The notes: generated by a model not told the origin, from the sequence alone. Positions 1-8,951 are shown, numbered from the stretch's first letter. The stretch is DNA of 64,000 nucleotides from Streptomyces sp. B21-083 (GCF_036898825.1 NZ_JARUND010000001.1:2480001-2544000); one strand, 5' to 3'. Translations and numbers: made by a program.

Positions 1-1312
1 TGTCGGAGGCGAGCACGCCGGAGGGGCGCGGGCGGGCTCCCTGGGGGCGGGCGGGCCCGGACTCCCCAGTGGTGCGGCCGGCTGTCGGCCCCGAGACACG
101 GGCAGCTGTCAGCACGCGACTGGGGGACACGTTCGGCTCCGGGAGGCGGGCCGCCGGAGTGACCCCGGTCGACGTGGTCGTCGACACGCACAGGCTTTGT
201 GCGGCGGAACCGTGCGACGCGGAAATGTCCGAAGGGGTGGCAGGACCGGGCCGAACGGCGGCGACCTCAGGCGTGACCGCGGCAGGATCCTGGCCTGCGC
301 CGCCCACGATCTCGCCGGTTTCGACGGTCGCCCTGTCCTCGCCGGCAGCCGTCGCCCGATCAGTCGTACGGGCCTCACCGAGAGGCTGCGTCCCGCCGCA
401 CACCGACGTCCCACTGCGGCGGGTCGAACCTGCTCCGGGGCCCATGTCACCGACCTCGTCGGCAAGTTGGTGTACGAGGATGCCGTGCCTGAACGCGGTC
501 TCCCCGATGTCCGCGCAGGTGCTGCCGTACACGGAGAGCCGGTTGCCGGTTTCCCGTACGACCTCCACGGAGCGGTGTGCTGCCCTGGCCTCTTTGGTCA
601 GCAGGGCTTCGAGACGGGTGGCGTGCGGGCTGCGGACGGCGACGCGTGGGCGCAGTCGGGTGCGGGAGAAGTCCGCGGCCTCCTGGTCGGCGACGAGTCG
701 ACCCTGTTCCAGGGTGATGATCCGGTCGGAGGTGCGGGCCGCCTCCTTCGGGTCGGTGGCGGTGCACAGGACGGTACCGCCCTGGGTGGCATGGGCGCGC
801 AGCATGCCGTGCAACCACTGGCGTTCGCGCGCGGACAGAGCGTCGGCGGGCGCGTCGAGCACGAGGGTGTGGGGGTCGGCCAGCAGGGCGCAGGCCAGGC
901 CGAGCCGACGGTCCATGCCGCGTGACAGTGTGCCCAGACGTTCGTCACGCAGGCTGACGAGGCCGACGACCTCCAGGACTTCATCGGCACGGCGGACAGG
1001 GACGCCCGCCGCCGCGCACAGCATGCGCAGTTGGCCTCGGACGGTGCGCGCGGGGTGCCCCGGCACATCACCCAAGAGAACGCCCACCTCACGGGAGGGA
1101 TGGGCGACGCGATGCAGTGGGCGGCCTCTGAAGTAGGTGACTCCACGACCCTGTTGGAGTTCGAGCATGAGCCTGAGCACTGTTGTCTTGCCTGCGCCCG
1201 GGATGCCGAGGAGCGTCGTGACGCAGCCCGCGCGCGCCTCGAAGGAGACGTCGTCGACGGCGGGCGGAAGATCCTTGCGAGAGTTGCTGGTCAGTCCGAA
1301 GGCCTGGATCAC
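1..1312 (-). CDS. Degenerate ABC-transporter ATP-binding protein, 3' end beyond the window
   Basis: Read from GTG at 1312-1310, the protein has an ABC ATPase layout: Walker A GIPGAGKTT at residues about 36-44, signature LSRGM at 129-133 and Walker B TLVLD at 149-153. The residue after Walker B is Ala154, where the catalytic Glu normally sits, and the H-loop position reads CTATD (183-187) with no His. ATP binding looks possible but hydrolysis should be poor. After about residue 300 comes an A/P/T/G-rich tail of more than 130 residues with no stop, so the C-terminus lies left of position 1. An in-frame TTG at 1321 is an alternative start. No permease gene is visible. It resembles ABC-2/DrrA-type ATPases; partner and substrate cannot be inferred. 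Confidence 0.75.
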   Translation of the reverse strand, partial: MIQAFGLTSNSRKDLPPAVDDVSFEARAGCVTTLLGIPGAGKTTVLRLMLELQQGRGVTYFRGRPLHRVAHPSREVGVLLGDVPGHPARTVRGQLRMLCAAAGVPVRRADEVLEVVGLVSLRDERLGTLSRGMDRRLGLACALLADPHTLVLDAPADALSARERQWLHGMLRAHATQGGTVLCTATDPKEAARTSDRIITLEQGRLVADQEAADFSRTRLRPRVAVRSPHATRLEALLTKEARAAHRSVEVVRETGNRLSVYGSTCADIGETAFRHGILVHQLADEVGDMGPGAGSTRRSGTSVCGGTQPLGEARTTDRATAAGEDRATVETGEIVGGAGQDPAAVTPEVAAVRPGPATPSDISASHGSAAQSLCVSTTTSTGVTPAARLPEPNVSPSRVLTAARVSGPTAGRTTGESGPARPQGARPRPSGVLASD

Positions 1313-1423
1313 CCGTAGCAAGATAGCGCGTTATGTCCGTTTTCCCTGGTGTGGCGGGGCCCACTTGGAAACGGGCTCTGCCCGAGTCGGCATTCAGGTG
1401 TGCGCAGTCGCGCGGATTCGGGG

Positions 1424-2182
1424 TCAGACCTCGGGACGCAGCATCGGAGGGTTGAGCAGGGTGGCTCCCCCGGCTCGGAAGAGCTGGGCCGGACGACCGC
1501 CCTGCCGGGTGGTCGTACCTCCGGTGGGGACGAGGAAGCCCGGGGTGCCCGTGACCTTGCGGTGGAAGTTGCGGGGGTCGAGGGCGACGCCCCACACCGC
1601 CTCGTACACGCGGCGCAGCTCTCCGACGGTGAACTCGGTCGGGCAGAACGCTGTGGCCAGCGACGAGTACTCGATCTTGGAGCGGGCGCGTTCCACCCCG
1701 TCCGACAGGATCCGGGCGTGGTCGAAGGCGAGTGGTGCCGCCTGTTCGCCGTCGCGGCCGTAGCCGCCCTGCCGCAGCAGTTCCTCGACGGGTGCCCAGC
1801 GGGCGCTGTTGGCGTCACCGCCCGCCCGGGGAGCGGGCAGGTCGGGGGCGAGCGCGAGATGAGCGACGCTGACCACCCGCATCCGGGGATCCCGCTCGGG
1901 GTCGCCATAGGTCGCGAGCTGTTCCAGATGAGCGCCGTTGTCCTGGGCCGGGGCATCAGGGTCGTGGGCCCGCAGGCCGGTCTCCTCGGCCAGTTCGCGC
2001 GCTGCGGCCTGGGAAAGATCCTCGTCGGCCCGTACGAATCCGCCTGGGAGCGCCCAGCGTCCCTGAAAGGGCGACTCACCCCTGCGTACCGCCAGCGCGC
2101 ACAGGGCATGACGACGCACGGTCAGCACGACCAGGTCCACGGTGACGGCGAAGGGCGGGAAGGCTGACGGGTCGTAGGGCAT
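1424..2182 (-). CDS. NrtR-like Nudix-domain transcriptional regulator
   Basis: This 252-residue protein has an N-terminal Nudix hydrolase domain with a complete Nudix box (G-x5-E-x7-REL-x-EETG) around residues 55-80. A C-terminal domain of about 80 residues (from ARSKIEYSSLA onward) matches the winged helix of NrtR-type regulators, which sense ADP-ribose or related nucleotides and control NAD-linked or sugar genes. The intact box suggests that hydrolytic activity may be kept. ATG at 2182 (MPYDPSAFPPF) is preferred because it begins the conserved Nudix strand. A longer frame to 2272 would run across the palindrome at 2192-2214. The gene is monocistronic with no NAD gene beside it, so self-regulation or a distant target is likely (inference). 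Confidence 0.85.
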   Translation of the reverse strand: MPYDPSAFPPFAVTVDLVVLTVRRHALCALAVRRGESPFQGRWALPGGFVRADEDLSQAAARELAEETGLRAHDPDAPAQDNGAHLEQLATYGDPERDPRMRVVSVAHLALAPDLPAPRAGGDANSARWAPVEELLRQGGYGRDGEQAAPLAFDHARILSDGVERARSKIEYSSLATAFCPTEFTVGELRRVYEAVWGVALDPRNFHRKVTGTPGFLVPTGGTTTRQGGRPAQLFRAGGATLLNPPMLRPEV

Positions 2183-2191
2183 GCCGTGATC

Positions 2192-2214
2192 ATAGTCGTC
2201 TGCCTGACGATAAA
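2192..2214. promoter_or_regulatory. Inverted repeat upstream of the Nudix regulator, candidate self-operator
   Basis: TCGTC (2196-2200) and GACGA (2206-2210) form an inverted repeat around a 5-bp centre. Flanking A/T positions extend weak symmetry to about 2192-2214. It lies 10-32 bp upstream of the ATG at 2182, where a repressor would block transcription. Operator function is inferred. Confidence 0.45.
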
Positions 2215-2311
2215 CACTCCCTTCTCCGGCCGCACACCTGGCTGGTCCACCGTGGTCAGGCAGCGGTGTCACGGCCGCTTCCGGTCGTCCTCCGAGACAC
2301 CTCGTCCGAGG

Positions 2312-4504
2312 TCACGCTCGCAATTGCAGTCCCGCGGCAGCCTCCTCGACCATGGCGAGGCCGAGCCGACTGACCCGCACCGAGAAGGGGGCACCCGCGA
2401 TCCGCAGCCCCGTCAGACCGATCTCGCCCAACGGCACGCTGCGTACCGGGCGGAGCATGACCGTGCTCGCCGGGGCATCCGGACGGATACCGGTCAGGGT
2501 CGCGAGCAGCAGCACCCCGGAGGCGGCAGCGGTGGCCGACGGCCGGCAGGCCGCCGGGTGGGGCAACGGCGCGCCCCCTTCCACGCGCTGCTCCCCCGCG
2601 TACATCTCCGGCAGCCGGTACTCGAAGGCCTCGGCCGCCGCCAGGAGGCCGCGCAGCAGCGAACTCGCCTCCTTCTCGTACCCGGCGGTGGCCAGGCCCG
2701 CGACGGCCACCGCGGTCTCCTGGACCCGTACGGCACCGCTCCGGTGGCCGAACGGGTTGTAGCCCCCCTCTTTGACGCCCAGGCCGCGCAACCCCCAGCC
2801 GGAGTCCATGGCCGGGCTGCCGAACAGACGGGCGAGCTGTCCGGTCTGCACCTTGTCGAGCAGCCCGGGGGCGGGCTCGCCCTCGCCCAGCAGACCGGTG
2901 TCGAGGAGATGGGCGGCGATCGCACCGAAGTGCGGCACGACGCGCCCGTCCGGCGTACGGGCGGCTGCGGGTCGGCCGCCGCCCCGGTCCTCGACCCAGA
3001 ACTCGTCCCTGAACGCGTTGCGCAACTTCTGCGCCCACTGCCGTAGCCCGGCACCGCCTGGCCGGCCGTACGCGTCGAGGAGATCGGCGCCGAGGAGGGC
3101 GGCGCGGTGCGCATGGGCCTGCGTCTCGCAGCGCAGAGGGCCGCCCGGTTGCGGATCGGGCAGATAGGTTCCGTCACCCACGGTCGTGCGCAGCCAGGTC
3201 AGACAGCGCTCGGCGGTCGGTAGCAGTTCCTCGGTCGCCTGTTCCGAGAGCCCCCAGCGACGGGCCTCGGCGAGGAGCACGGGGAAGAGCAGGGTGGCCT
3301 CCGTGCCTGTGCATCCGGGTGGCAGGTGTGGGCCCGCGTCCCGGCGCGGGCCAGGGAGCATGCCGGACCTCGGGCCCGGCCCCGCCAGCTGGGTGCGGGC
3401 GAGGGCTCGCAGCGTGCCCACCGCGAGCCCGGTACCGAGGGGAAGCGTCATCCGGGCGGCGGCGAGAGCCTCGGCCGGGGCCATCCCGCAGCGCCACGGT
3501 GCCCCTGCCGCGAGATGGATGTCGCCGGGATGCGCGGAATCCCGCAGGAGCAGCGCCTGGAGGTCTTCGATGCTGGTCCGCAGGAGCGCCTCGACGCGTG
3601 GGTCGTCGCCGGTGGCCCCTGCCGCGGCGAGGGGGCTCGTCGCCGCGCGGCCCACGGCCCGGACGGGTCCCGCGCCGTCCTGCCGTACGCGCAGTTCCAG
3701 TGTCGTGGAACCGCCGGGGGAAAGGTCCAGCTCCCAGCGCAGCAGGCCCGCGGAGGCCAGCGCGTCGGCGGGGGGCGGTTCGGCCGTGACGGCTGCGCCG
3801 CCGGTGGCGCAGGACCAGCGCAGGCCGGAGGCGTGGACGCTGGCGGGCAGTTCCGGGCCGGCGGTGCCGGACGCGATCATGCCCAGGTCCGCCAGGTCGG
3901 TGCCGAGTGATACCTCGACCGGCAGGCGCAGCGGGCGCGGCGCCGAGCTGTGCAGGGTGATCCGCTCGGTGCCGTCCGCGTGGCGGATTCGCTCGACGAC
4001 GATGTCGGGGTCCGGGCCGCCGTCCGGGGAGACACGTAACGTCCCGACGAAGCGGGCGCTGTCGGCTGCGGTCATCCGGGCTTGTACCGCCAGGGGTTCG
4101 CGGCCGGCCACGCGCACCTGGCACCGGGCGAGCACGCGCCTGCCCCCGCGATAGAAGCCTTCCAGCCCTCGGCCGGTGAGCTGCCCCTGATCCGTGGAGA
4201 TCGCGAGCCCGGGGAGGGCCACACAGATCAGGGCGGTATGGGTCGGAGGCAACTGGGCGGGACGGCGGGGGGCAGGGGGCGGGGCGGGCGATGGCCGGGA
4301 AGGGGAAGGGGTTGCGAACGACGGCGGTGCGCCCCGTGCCGGGGGCGCAGAAGGGCGCCCGGTGCCCGGGAAGCGTGGCTCCGAGCGGCGCGGGTCCCCC
4401 GCGTTCCCGGGCGCTCCGCCGCCACCTCCCCGCAAGGGCGACGTGGGTGTGCCTGCGGCCCGGCGGTCGTCGTCGGCGGCCGGGGGCGGGGTCGGCGGAT
4501 ACAT
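2312..4504 (-). CDS. Glycogen-debranching N-terminal-domain protein (amylo-alpha-1,6-glucosidase-like)
   Basis: The conserved part starts with TALICVALPGLAISTDQGQL and continues with a beta-sandwich region (GRGLEGFYRGGRRVL) typical of the glycogen debranching enzyme N-terminal domain. An alpha/alpha-toroid-like half follows, with DSGWGLRGLGVKEGGYNPFG about 180 residues from the C-terminus, as in GDE/GH15-like domains. ATG at 4504 (MYPPTPPPAADD) has an AGAAG ribosome site 8-10 nt upstream and gives 730 residues. The first 80 or so residues are Pro/Arg/Gly-rich and poorly constrained, so a start further inside is possible. The open frame to 4945 is not supported. Likely role: cytoplasmic alpha-glucan or oligosaccharide processing. 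No maltodextrin or trehalose gene is nearby. Confidence 0.75.
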   Translation of the reverse strand: MYPPTPPPAADDDRRAAGTPTSPLRGGGGGAPGNAGDPRRSEPRFPGTGRPSAPPARGAPPSFATPSPSRPSPAPPPAPRRPAQLPPTHTALICVALPGLAISTDQGQLTGRGLEGFYRGGRRVLARCQVRVAGREPLAVQARMTAADSARFVGTLRVSPDGGPDPDIVVERIRHADGTERITLHSSAPRPLRLPVEVSLGTDLADLGMIASGTAGPELPASVHASGLRWSCATGGAAVTAEPPPADALASAGLLRWELDLSPGGSTTLELRVRQDGAGPVRAVGRAATSPLAAAGATGDDPRVEALLRTSIEDLQALLLRDSAHPGDIHLAAGAPWRCGMAPAEALAAARMTLPLGTGLAVGTLRALARTQLAGPGPRSGMLPGPRRDAGPHLPPGCTGTEATLLFPVLLAEARRWGLSEQATEELLPTAERCLTWLRTTVGDGTYLPDPQPGGPLRCETQAHAHRAALLGADLLDAYGRPGGAGLRQWAQKLRNAFRDEFWVEDRGGGRPAAARTPDGRVVPHFGAIAAHLLDTGLLGEGEPAPGLLDKVQTGQLARLFGSPAMDSGWGLRGLGVKEGGYNPFGHRSGAVRVQETAVAVAGLATAGYEKEASSLLRGLLAAAEAFEYRLPEMYAGEQRVEGGAPLPHPAACRPSATAAASGVLLLATLTGIRPDAPASTVMLRPVRSVPLGEIGLTGLRIAGAPFSVRVSRLGLAMVEEAAAGLQLRA

Positions 4505-4997
4505 GGGCGGCTTCTTCTGCGCTCTGGGCGCCGAGGGCGCGCTCGGCGCCCGGTAGGGAGCTTCGGCAGGACAGGGGTGATGCGGCGGCTCGGCCCGTCC
4601 AAGGGTTCCGCCACTCAGGTGAACGGAGCGGGGCTTGCCCGAGTCACGCCTCCGGCAGGACAAGCCGACCGAATGGCGGTGAGGCGTGGCATGCGTCCGG
4701 CCGGTGCCGGGACGACCGCAACGGTTGTCCGCTGTGGCGCTGTCCGCCGTGGTCGGGATGGTGAGGTGGTTCTGGGACGTCCTGGCGTCGGTCAGTACGT
4801 GGGACGCACTGCCGTTGCTCAATCGCCGGTGGCGGGTTCCTCCGTTGCCGAACCGTCCGCCGACCGGCACAGGGTTGCCTGGTCGCCGGACGAATGTCCC
4901 GTCGTCCTTCGGGCTCCCGTGCTGATTCGCCTGCGTCGAATCCATCGGCCTGGCACGAGGTTGCCGTCAGAAGGCCTGTGCACTGCTCCACCCCTGT
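4505..4997. other. Intergenic stretch without recognisable gene
   Basis: These 490 bp separate two minus-strand genes. Open frames run through on both strands but encode Arg/Pro/Gly-rich sequence typical of non-coding GC-rich DNA. I see no tRNA, strong terminator or repeat. It presumably holds the promoter of the debranching-like gene. Confidence 0.5.
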
Positions 4998-6587
4998 TCA
5001 CCCGTCGTCCCCCGTCGTCCGGTGGCCGCGAGGGGCGGCTTCCCCCGTGCCCGGACCGCGCCGACGTACGACGGGCTTGCCCAGAGGCTGGGGCCGGGTT
5101 CCGTCCGCCCTCCTGGCACGGGGGCGCGTCTCGGCGCCCTCGGCGGGGCTCACCCGACGTCGTCGCCTCGTGGCCGACTCCAGCGCACGGGTGGCGCCGC
5201 TGACCGACGTCGAGCAGGACGGGCGCCCCGGGGCGGCGTCGCGGGGCGGCGTGGGTTCCGTATCGGCGATGGGCCAGCCGTCACTGCCGGTCTTCTCCGC
5301 GCACTCGGCACCGCTCGTTCCCTCGAACCTGTCGGCGGCCTCGAACTCGTCGACGGCAGCGAATTCCCCCGGGTACTCATCCCATCCGCTGCCCGTGTCG
5401 TCGTACGCCTCGCCGACGCCGATGCGCTCGGTGTCCGGCATCGTTTTGGACGGCCCGGCGGCCGGGTGAGCTCGGCCGCCGCGCTCCGCGCGCAGACAAC
5501 GGCGGATCGACTCCGGATCCAAGCCCTCGTTGCAGGCCTGGTGCAGCAGACGGGCGAACAGGTATCCGGGGTCCGCGCCGAGTGCCATGGCCAGCGCTTC
5601 CCTGGCTTCCAGTTCATCGCCGGTCGACCAGGCGACCCAGCCGGCCAGCGTCAGAGGGGCCGCCGCGTGCTCGCGGTAGGGCCCGACACAGCGGCGGGCG
5701 AGAGCCCGCCAGAGGCGCAGGGCCGGTGCCGCCTCGTCGCCCTCCATCCACTCCGCCGCGCGATCGCGGGTCGTACGGTCCTGGAGGCCCAGAATCAGCG
5801 TGGCGGCCTCGTCGTGTGCGAGCAGTTCGTCGTCGCGAAGGTCTGCCGAGAGCGTGCCGGAGGCGGCGGGTGCGTCGGCGAATCGGCTCATGACCCGCCG
5901 CGCCTGTCGCAGGGTTTCGTCAGCCACGTCCGCACGGCTCCCGTCGTCGAGGATCCGCGGGACCAGGCGGGCGTTCGCGGTGTCGAGCACCCGTTCCTGT
6001 TCTAGCGCCGCAGCGGTCTCCCAGGGGTGGAACCTGGCCCGCAGCTCACCCAGCGTGCCTCGCACCTGCAGACCGGCATAGGTCGCGGCGGCGGCCAGCA
6101 CCGACGTGCCGGGCAGGCCCATGGGCACACCGTCGTCCGGACAGCACTCGGGCGTCACACAGCAGTAGGACCAGAAGCGGTTGTCCGCGATGCACAGCGC
6201 CTCGACCACCGGTACGTCGAGTCGGCCGCATGCGGTCCGCAGCAACTGGGCGAGCGGGCGCAGACGTTCCCTCACCTGAAGCCGTGCTTCGCCCGCCGCC
6301 GGTTCCTGGCAGAGGTACACGACCATGCTCTCGGGGCGTGCGCCTCTGCGCTCGCTTCCGGTCACCAGACCGTGCGTCAACTGCTGTGCCACGGCGGGCC
6401 AGTCTTCAGGGTTCGCCGGAATTCCGAGCCGCGCACGGCCGCCGAACCGGCCGCGCCCGTCCCTGTCGTGCAGCGCGACCAGGACGATGCTGTCCTCGGG
6501 GTGATAGCCCAGCAGATACGGCAGAGCATCGGCCAGTTCGGCCGGAGTGCGCAGGGTGACCTGATGCGTTTCGCTGTGATTCGTCAT
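4998..6587 (-). CDS. DUF4192 domain-containing protein
   Basis: The protein has 529 residues and starts at ATG 6587. The N-terminal 330 residues match DUF4192: TPAELADALPYLLGYHPEDS near residue 15, repeated Cys in the WSYCCVTPECCP segment near 165, and an Ala-rich helical part (SADLRDDELLAHDEAATLI). Functionally unknown in Actinobacteria. From about residue 400 the chain becomes acidic (EYPGEFAAVDEFEAADRFEG) and ends in an Arg/Pro-rich tail, probably disordered. It has no signal peptide or membrane helix and is therefore cytoplasmic. It sits upstream of the debranching-like gene on the same strand, but the 490-bp gap argues against an operon. Confidence 0.85.
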   Translation of the reverse strand: MTNHSETHQVTLRTPAELADALPYLLGYHPEDSIVLVALHDRDGRGRFGGRARLGIPANPEDWPAVAQQLTHGLVTGSERRGARPESMVVYLCQEPAAGEARLQVRERLRPLAQLLRTACGRLDVPVVEALCIADNRFWSYCCVTPECCPDDGVPMGLPGTSVLAAAATYAGLQVRGTLGELRARFHPWETAAALEQERVLDTANARLVPRILDDGSRADVADETLRQARRVMSRFADAPAASGTLSADLRDDELLAHDEAATLILGLQDRTTRDRAAEWMEGDEAAPALRLWRALARRCVGPYREHAAAPLTLAGWVAWSTGDELEAREALAMALGADPGYLFARLLHQACNEGLDPESIRRCLRAERGGRAHPAAGPSKTMPDTERIGVGEAYDDTGSGWDEYPGEFAAVDEFEAADRFEGTSGAECAEKTGSDGWPIADTEPTPPRDAAPGRPSCSTSVSGATRALESATRRRRRVSPAEGAETRPRARRADGTRPQPLGKPVVRRRGPGTGEAAPRGHRTTGDDG

Positions 6588-6729
6588 GCGGTGACGATCT
6601 CGCGGATCTGCGAGTTCCGCTTGGGCCTGTGGATAACGCCAACCAGGGACACGTCAAGGGGCGTTACCCGTCGCTTCGAACGGGCACTCGCACGTCACCA
6701 ACGGACAAGGGTGAGGTGGCATACCGAAC

Positions 6730-6993
6730 ATGGAGATCTCAGGCGTCATCAGCGCGATCGTCATCGGCATCGTGATCGGTGTCCTGGGCCGGCTCGTCGT
6801 ACCCGGACGCCAGCGCATCGGCATCCTGTGGACGATCGGGATCGGCATCATCGCCGCGTTCATCGGAACCGGCATCGCCGCCGGCCTCGACGTCGCCGAC
6901 ACCAATGGCGTCGACTGGGTCGAGTGGCTCATACAGATCGCCCTCGCCGCCCTCGGTGTCGCCGCGCTCAGCAAGGTGAAGTTGCGCCACTGA
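6730..6993 (+). CDS. GlsB/YeaQ/YmgE-family small stress membrane protein
   Basis: This 87-residue protein has three hydrophobic segments (residues about 5-23, 32-53 and 66-82). The glycine-rich motif GVLGRLVVPGRQ after the first helix is diagnostic of the transglycosylase-associated/GlsB family. These are small inner-membrane proteins linked to stress responses; their biochemical role is not settled. The central loop DVADTNGVDWVEWL is acidic. The gene stands alone on the plus strand and converges on the LysR gene across a structured terminator region. Confidence 0.88.
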   Translation: MEISGVISAIVIGIVIGVLGRLVVPGRQRIGILWTIGIGIIAAFIGTGIAAGLDVADTNGVDWVEWLIQIALAALGVAALSKVKLRH

Positions 6994-7066
6994 CGGGCCG
7001 TTGACGGGGCTCACGGCCTCCGGCCGAAACTCGTCAGTGGTGGCGGCCCGGCTGCGGCCGGGCCGC
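6987..7066. terminator. Nested hairpins between convergent genes
   Basis: CCACTGACG (6987-6995) pairs with CGTCAGTGG (7032-7040). Next to it GCGGCCCGGC (7043-7052) pairs with GCCGGGCCGC (7057-7066) around a TGCG loop. No T-tract follows, as is usual in Streptomyces. It lies exactly between the GlsB-like and LysR stop codons and could serve both. Confidence 0.6.
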
Positions 7067-7074
7067 TGCGGCGT

Positions 7075-8106
7075 TTAGCGCCACCCTCTCGCGACGCCGC
7101 AGTCGCAAAGGCCACGAGCACGAGGGTTCGGCCCCGTGAACGGGTCTGCGAGCGGTGTCTGCAGTGTCCGATCCATCTGATCTGTCTGATCTACCTGATC
7201 TGTCTGAGAAGACGGTTCGGACAGCGCCGCTCGGCGCAGATGTTCGGCGAGCGCGGCAGTGGCCGTCGGCGGCGCTCCGGGCTTGACGCCCCAGGCCAGC
7301 AGATGGTGACGGCAGGCCCAGGGTTCCCGTAGCTCGCACACGTCGAGTGGCTGGTGGCGGTCGATGGCACGACGCGGCACCACGGCGAGCCCGACACCGG
7401 CGGCGACAAGGGTGACCAGGACGTCGAGATCGGCGACGGTCGTGCGGTACCGCACCGCCGGAGCATGCGGACCGAGGTGCTTCTCGATCCAGCGGCGCAG
7501 CGAGGAGTCGGCGTCGAGCCCGACGAGAGGGTGCTCCGCGACCTCGCCGTAGGTCAGTGCGGCCCGCCCGGCGAGGATCCCTCCGGGCTGGCCGATCACT
7601 ACCAGGGAGTCGTCACCGAGCGGCTCCAGGGGCAGACCGCAGTCGCGGGCCTCGTCGTCGAGAACGACCCCGAGATCCGCCTCGCCGGCGGCGAGCATCC
7701 GCACGGTCCGCGGGGTGCGGCTCTCGGCCACCTCGACGTCGACGCCCGGGTGCGCACGGAGGAACGAGACAAGGGCCCGGGGCACGAGCCCGTGCATCGC
7801 GGAGCCACCGCCCAGCAGGATCAGCGGTGCGGTCGGAGACCGCGTGTAACTCGCGACGGCGCTTTCCAGCCGAGCGGTCTGAGCCAGCACGTCGCGTGCG
7901 TGGCGGGCGAGGGTCGTTCCCGCCGGTGTGGGCCGCACGCCCCGTCTGCCGCGAAGCAGCAGCGGCACGCCGACGGTCCGCTCCAGCGAGCGCACCCTGG
8001 CGCTGGCCGACGGCAGGCTCAGGTTCATGCGGTGAGCGCCTGCCGTGATAGACCCCTCCGCCATGATGTGGACAAAGAGCCGTAGGTCGTCCAGGTCGTA
8101 ACGCAC
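7075..8106 (-). CDS. LysR-family transcriptional regulator
   Basis: The protein has 343 residues and starts at GTG 8106. The N-terminal winged helix (residues 1-62: DLDDLRLFVHIMAEGSITA, then SASARVRSLERTVGVPLLLR) is typical LysR, followed by the periplasmic-binding-like effector domain (about 90-295: GGGSAMHGLVPRALVSFL, GEADLGVVLDDE, GVGLAVVPRRAI). The last 40 residues are not part of the fold and contain a TDQVDQTDQMD repeat from a 9-bp DNA repeat. It diverges from the TauE/SafE permease 83 bp away, so the permease is the obvious target. The LysR pattern predicts auto-repression and co-inducer-dependent activation, possibly by a sulfur compound or organic acid (inference). Confidence 0.9.
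   Translation of the reverse strand: MRYDLDDLRLFVHIMAEGSITAGAHRMNLSLPSASARVRSLERTVGVPLLLRGRRGVRPTPAGTTLARHARDVLAQTARLESAVASYTRSPTAPLILLGGGSAMHGLVPRALVSFLRAHPGVDVEVAESRTPRTVRMLAAGEADLGVVLDDEARDCGLPLEPLGDDSLVVIGQPGGILAGRAALTYGEVAEHPLVGLDADSSLRRWIEKHLGPHAPAVRYRTTVADLDVLVTLVAAGVGLAVVPRRAIDRHQPLDVCELREPWACRHHLLAWGVKPGAPPTATAALAEHLRRAALSEPSSQTDQVDQTDQMDRTLQTPLADPFTGPNPRARGLCDCGVARGWR
7168..7212. repeat. 9-bp tandem repeat inside the LysR 3' coding end
   Basis: Five 9-bp units related to CTGATCTGT run in register (CCGATCCAT, CTGATCTGT, CTGATCTAC, CTGATCTGT, CTGAGAAGA). They encode the D/Q-rich segment near the LysR C-terminus. The unit is a multiple of three, so copy changes would keep the frame. 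Confidence 0.7.
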
Positions 8107-8112
8107 CGCCTG

Positions 8113-8135
8113 AGCCTAAGTGCTGGCCTAAGGCT
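8113..8135. promoter_or_regulatory. Inverted repeat in the LysR-permease divergent promoter
   Basis: AGCCTAAG (8113-8120) faces CTAAGGCT (8128-8135) around a 7-bp centre, with one mismatch per arm. It starts 7 bp upstream of the LysR GTG and 55 bp upstream of the permease GTG. Its size suits a LysR recognition site; binding is inferred. Confidence 0.5.
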
Positions 8136-8189
8136 GGGTCCGGCGATTACGCATTGTGGAACCCGTGCCGCGGAGCTGATGCTCGGCGT

Positions 8190-8951
8190 GTGTCCGAGAT
8201 ACTCCTTGTCGTGCTGGCCGGTGCCGCCGCCGGAGCGTTGAACGCCATCGGCGGCGGGGGCACGTTTGTGGCGCTGCCCGTTCTCGTGGCGCTCGGTCTG
8301 TCACCCGTGACGGCGAACGCGTTGTCGCGGGTGGCCCTCGTACCCGGGGCCTTGGCCGGTGTCTGGGTGTACCGACGCGAACTCGCCCCGGTCGGGGCGG
8401 CGTCCACGAAGTCTCTGACAGCGGTCAGTGTGATCGGGGGTGGAGTCGGCGGCAGCCTGCTACTGGCCCTGCCGGCGTCGTCGTTCGACGCCGCGGCACC
8501 GTGGCTGCTCGCCTTCGCCACGGTGATCCTCGCCTTCGGACCCCGGCTGTCCCGAACGTTGAACGCCACGCTGGGCCGCTCGGTCGGCATGAATTCCCGC
8601 GCCGTCCTGATCAGCCAGTTCGTCCTCGCCGTGTACGGCGGTTACTTCGGCGGCGCCGTAGGCATCATGATGCTGGCCCTCTGGAGCATCGGCCTCGGGC
8701 TCGACACCACGGTGAGCAACCCGATGCGGATCGCACAACTCGCCGCCATCTATCTCAGCGCGACCGTGTTGTTCCTCGTCGCGTCGGACACACTGAGCGA
8801 GCCGCTCGTCCTCACCGGCATGCTGGTCGGTGCGGTGGCCGGAGGCTTCGCCGGCGCCCACCTGGCCCGCCGTCTCCCCGCCCGGCTGCTGCGGAGCGTC
8901 ATTCTGACCACCGCGGTACTCATGACCGCCCTGTACTTCCTGCGCGGCTGA
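8190..8951 (+). CDS. TauE/SafE (TSUP)-family membrane permease
   Basis: This protein of 253 residues has about eight predicted membrane helices. The TSUP hallmark GAAAGALNAIGGGGTFVALP lies near the N-terminus and its repeat YGGYFGGAVGIMMLALWSIG about residue 150. TSUP proteins move sulfite, sulfonates, thiosulfate or organic anions across the cytoplasmic membrane. GTG at 8190 (VSEILLVVLAG) is preferred because it places the first helix at the N-terminus; the frame upstream to 8154 encodes polar sequence. Divergent from the LysR gene and probably controlled by it. Substrate cannot be read from the sequence. Confidence 0.88.
   Translation: MSEILLVVLAGAAAGALNAIGGGGTFVALPVLVALGLSPVTANALSRVALVPGALAGVWVYRRELAPVGAASTKSLTAVSVIGGGVGGSLLLALPASSFDAAAPWLLAFATVILAFGPRLSRTLNATLGRSVGMNSRAVLISQFVLAVYGGYFGGAVGIMMLALWSIGLGLDTTVSNPMRIAQLAAIYLSATVLFLVASDTLSEPLVLTGMLVGAVAGGFAGAHLARRLPARLLRSVILTTAVLMTALYFLRG

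Noticed and set aside
4505..4945. Upstream extension of the debranching-like protein
   Set aside because: Pro/Arg/Ser-rich with no conserved block; the ATG at 4504 has a ribosome site.
8111..8137. Iron-box reading of the CCTAAG repeats before the LysR gene
   Set aside because: The repeats lack the TTAGGTTAGGCTAACCTAA spacing; a LysR site is the simpler reading.
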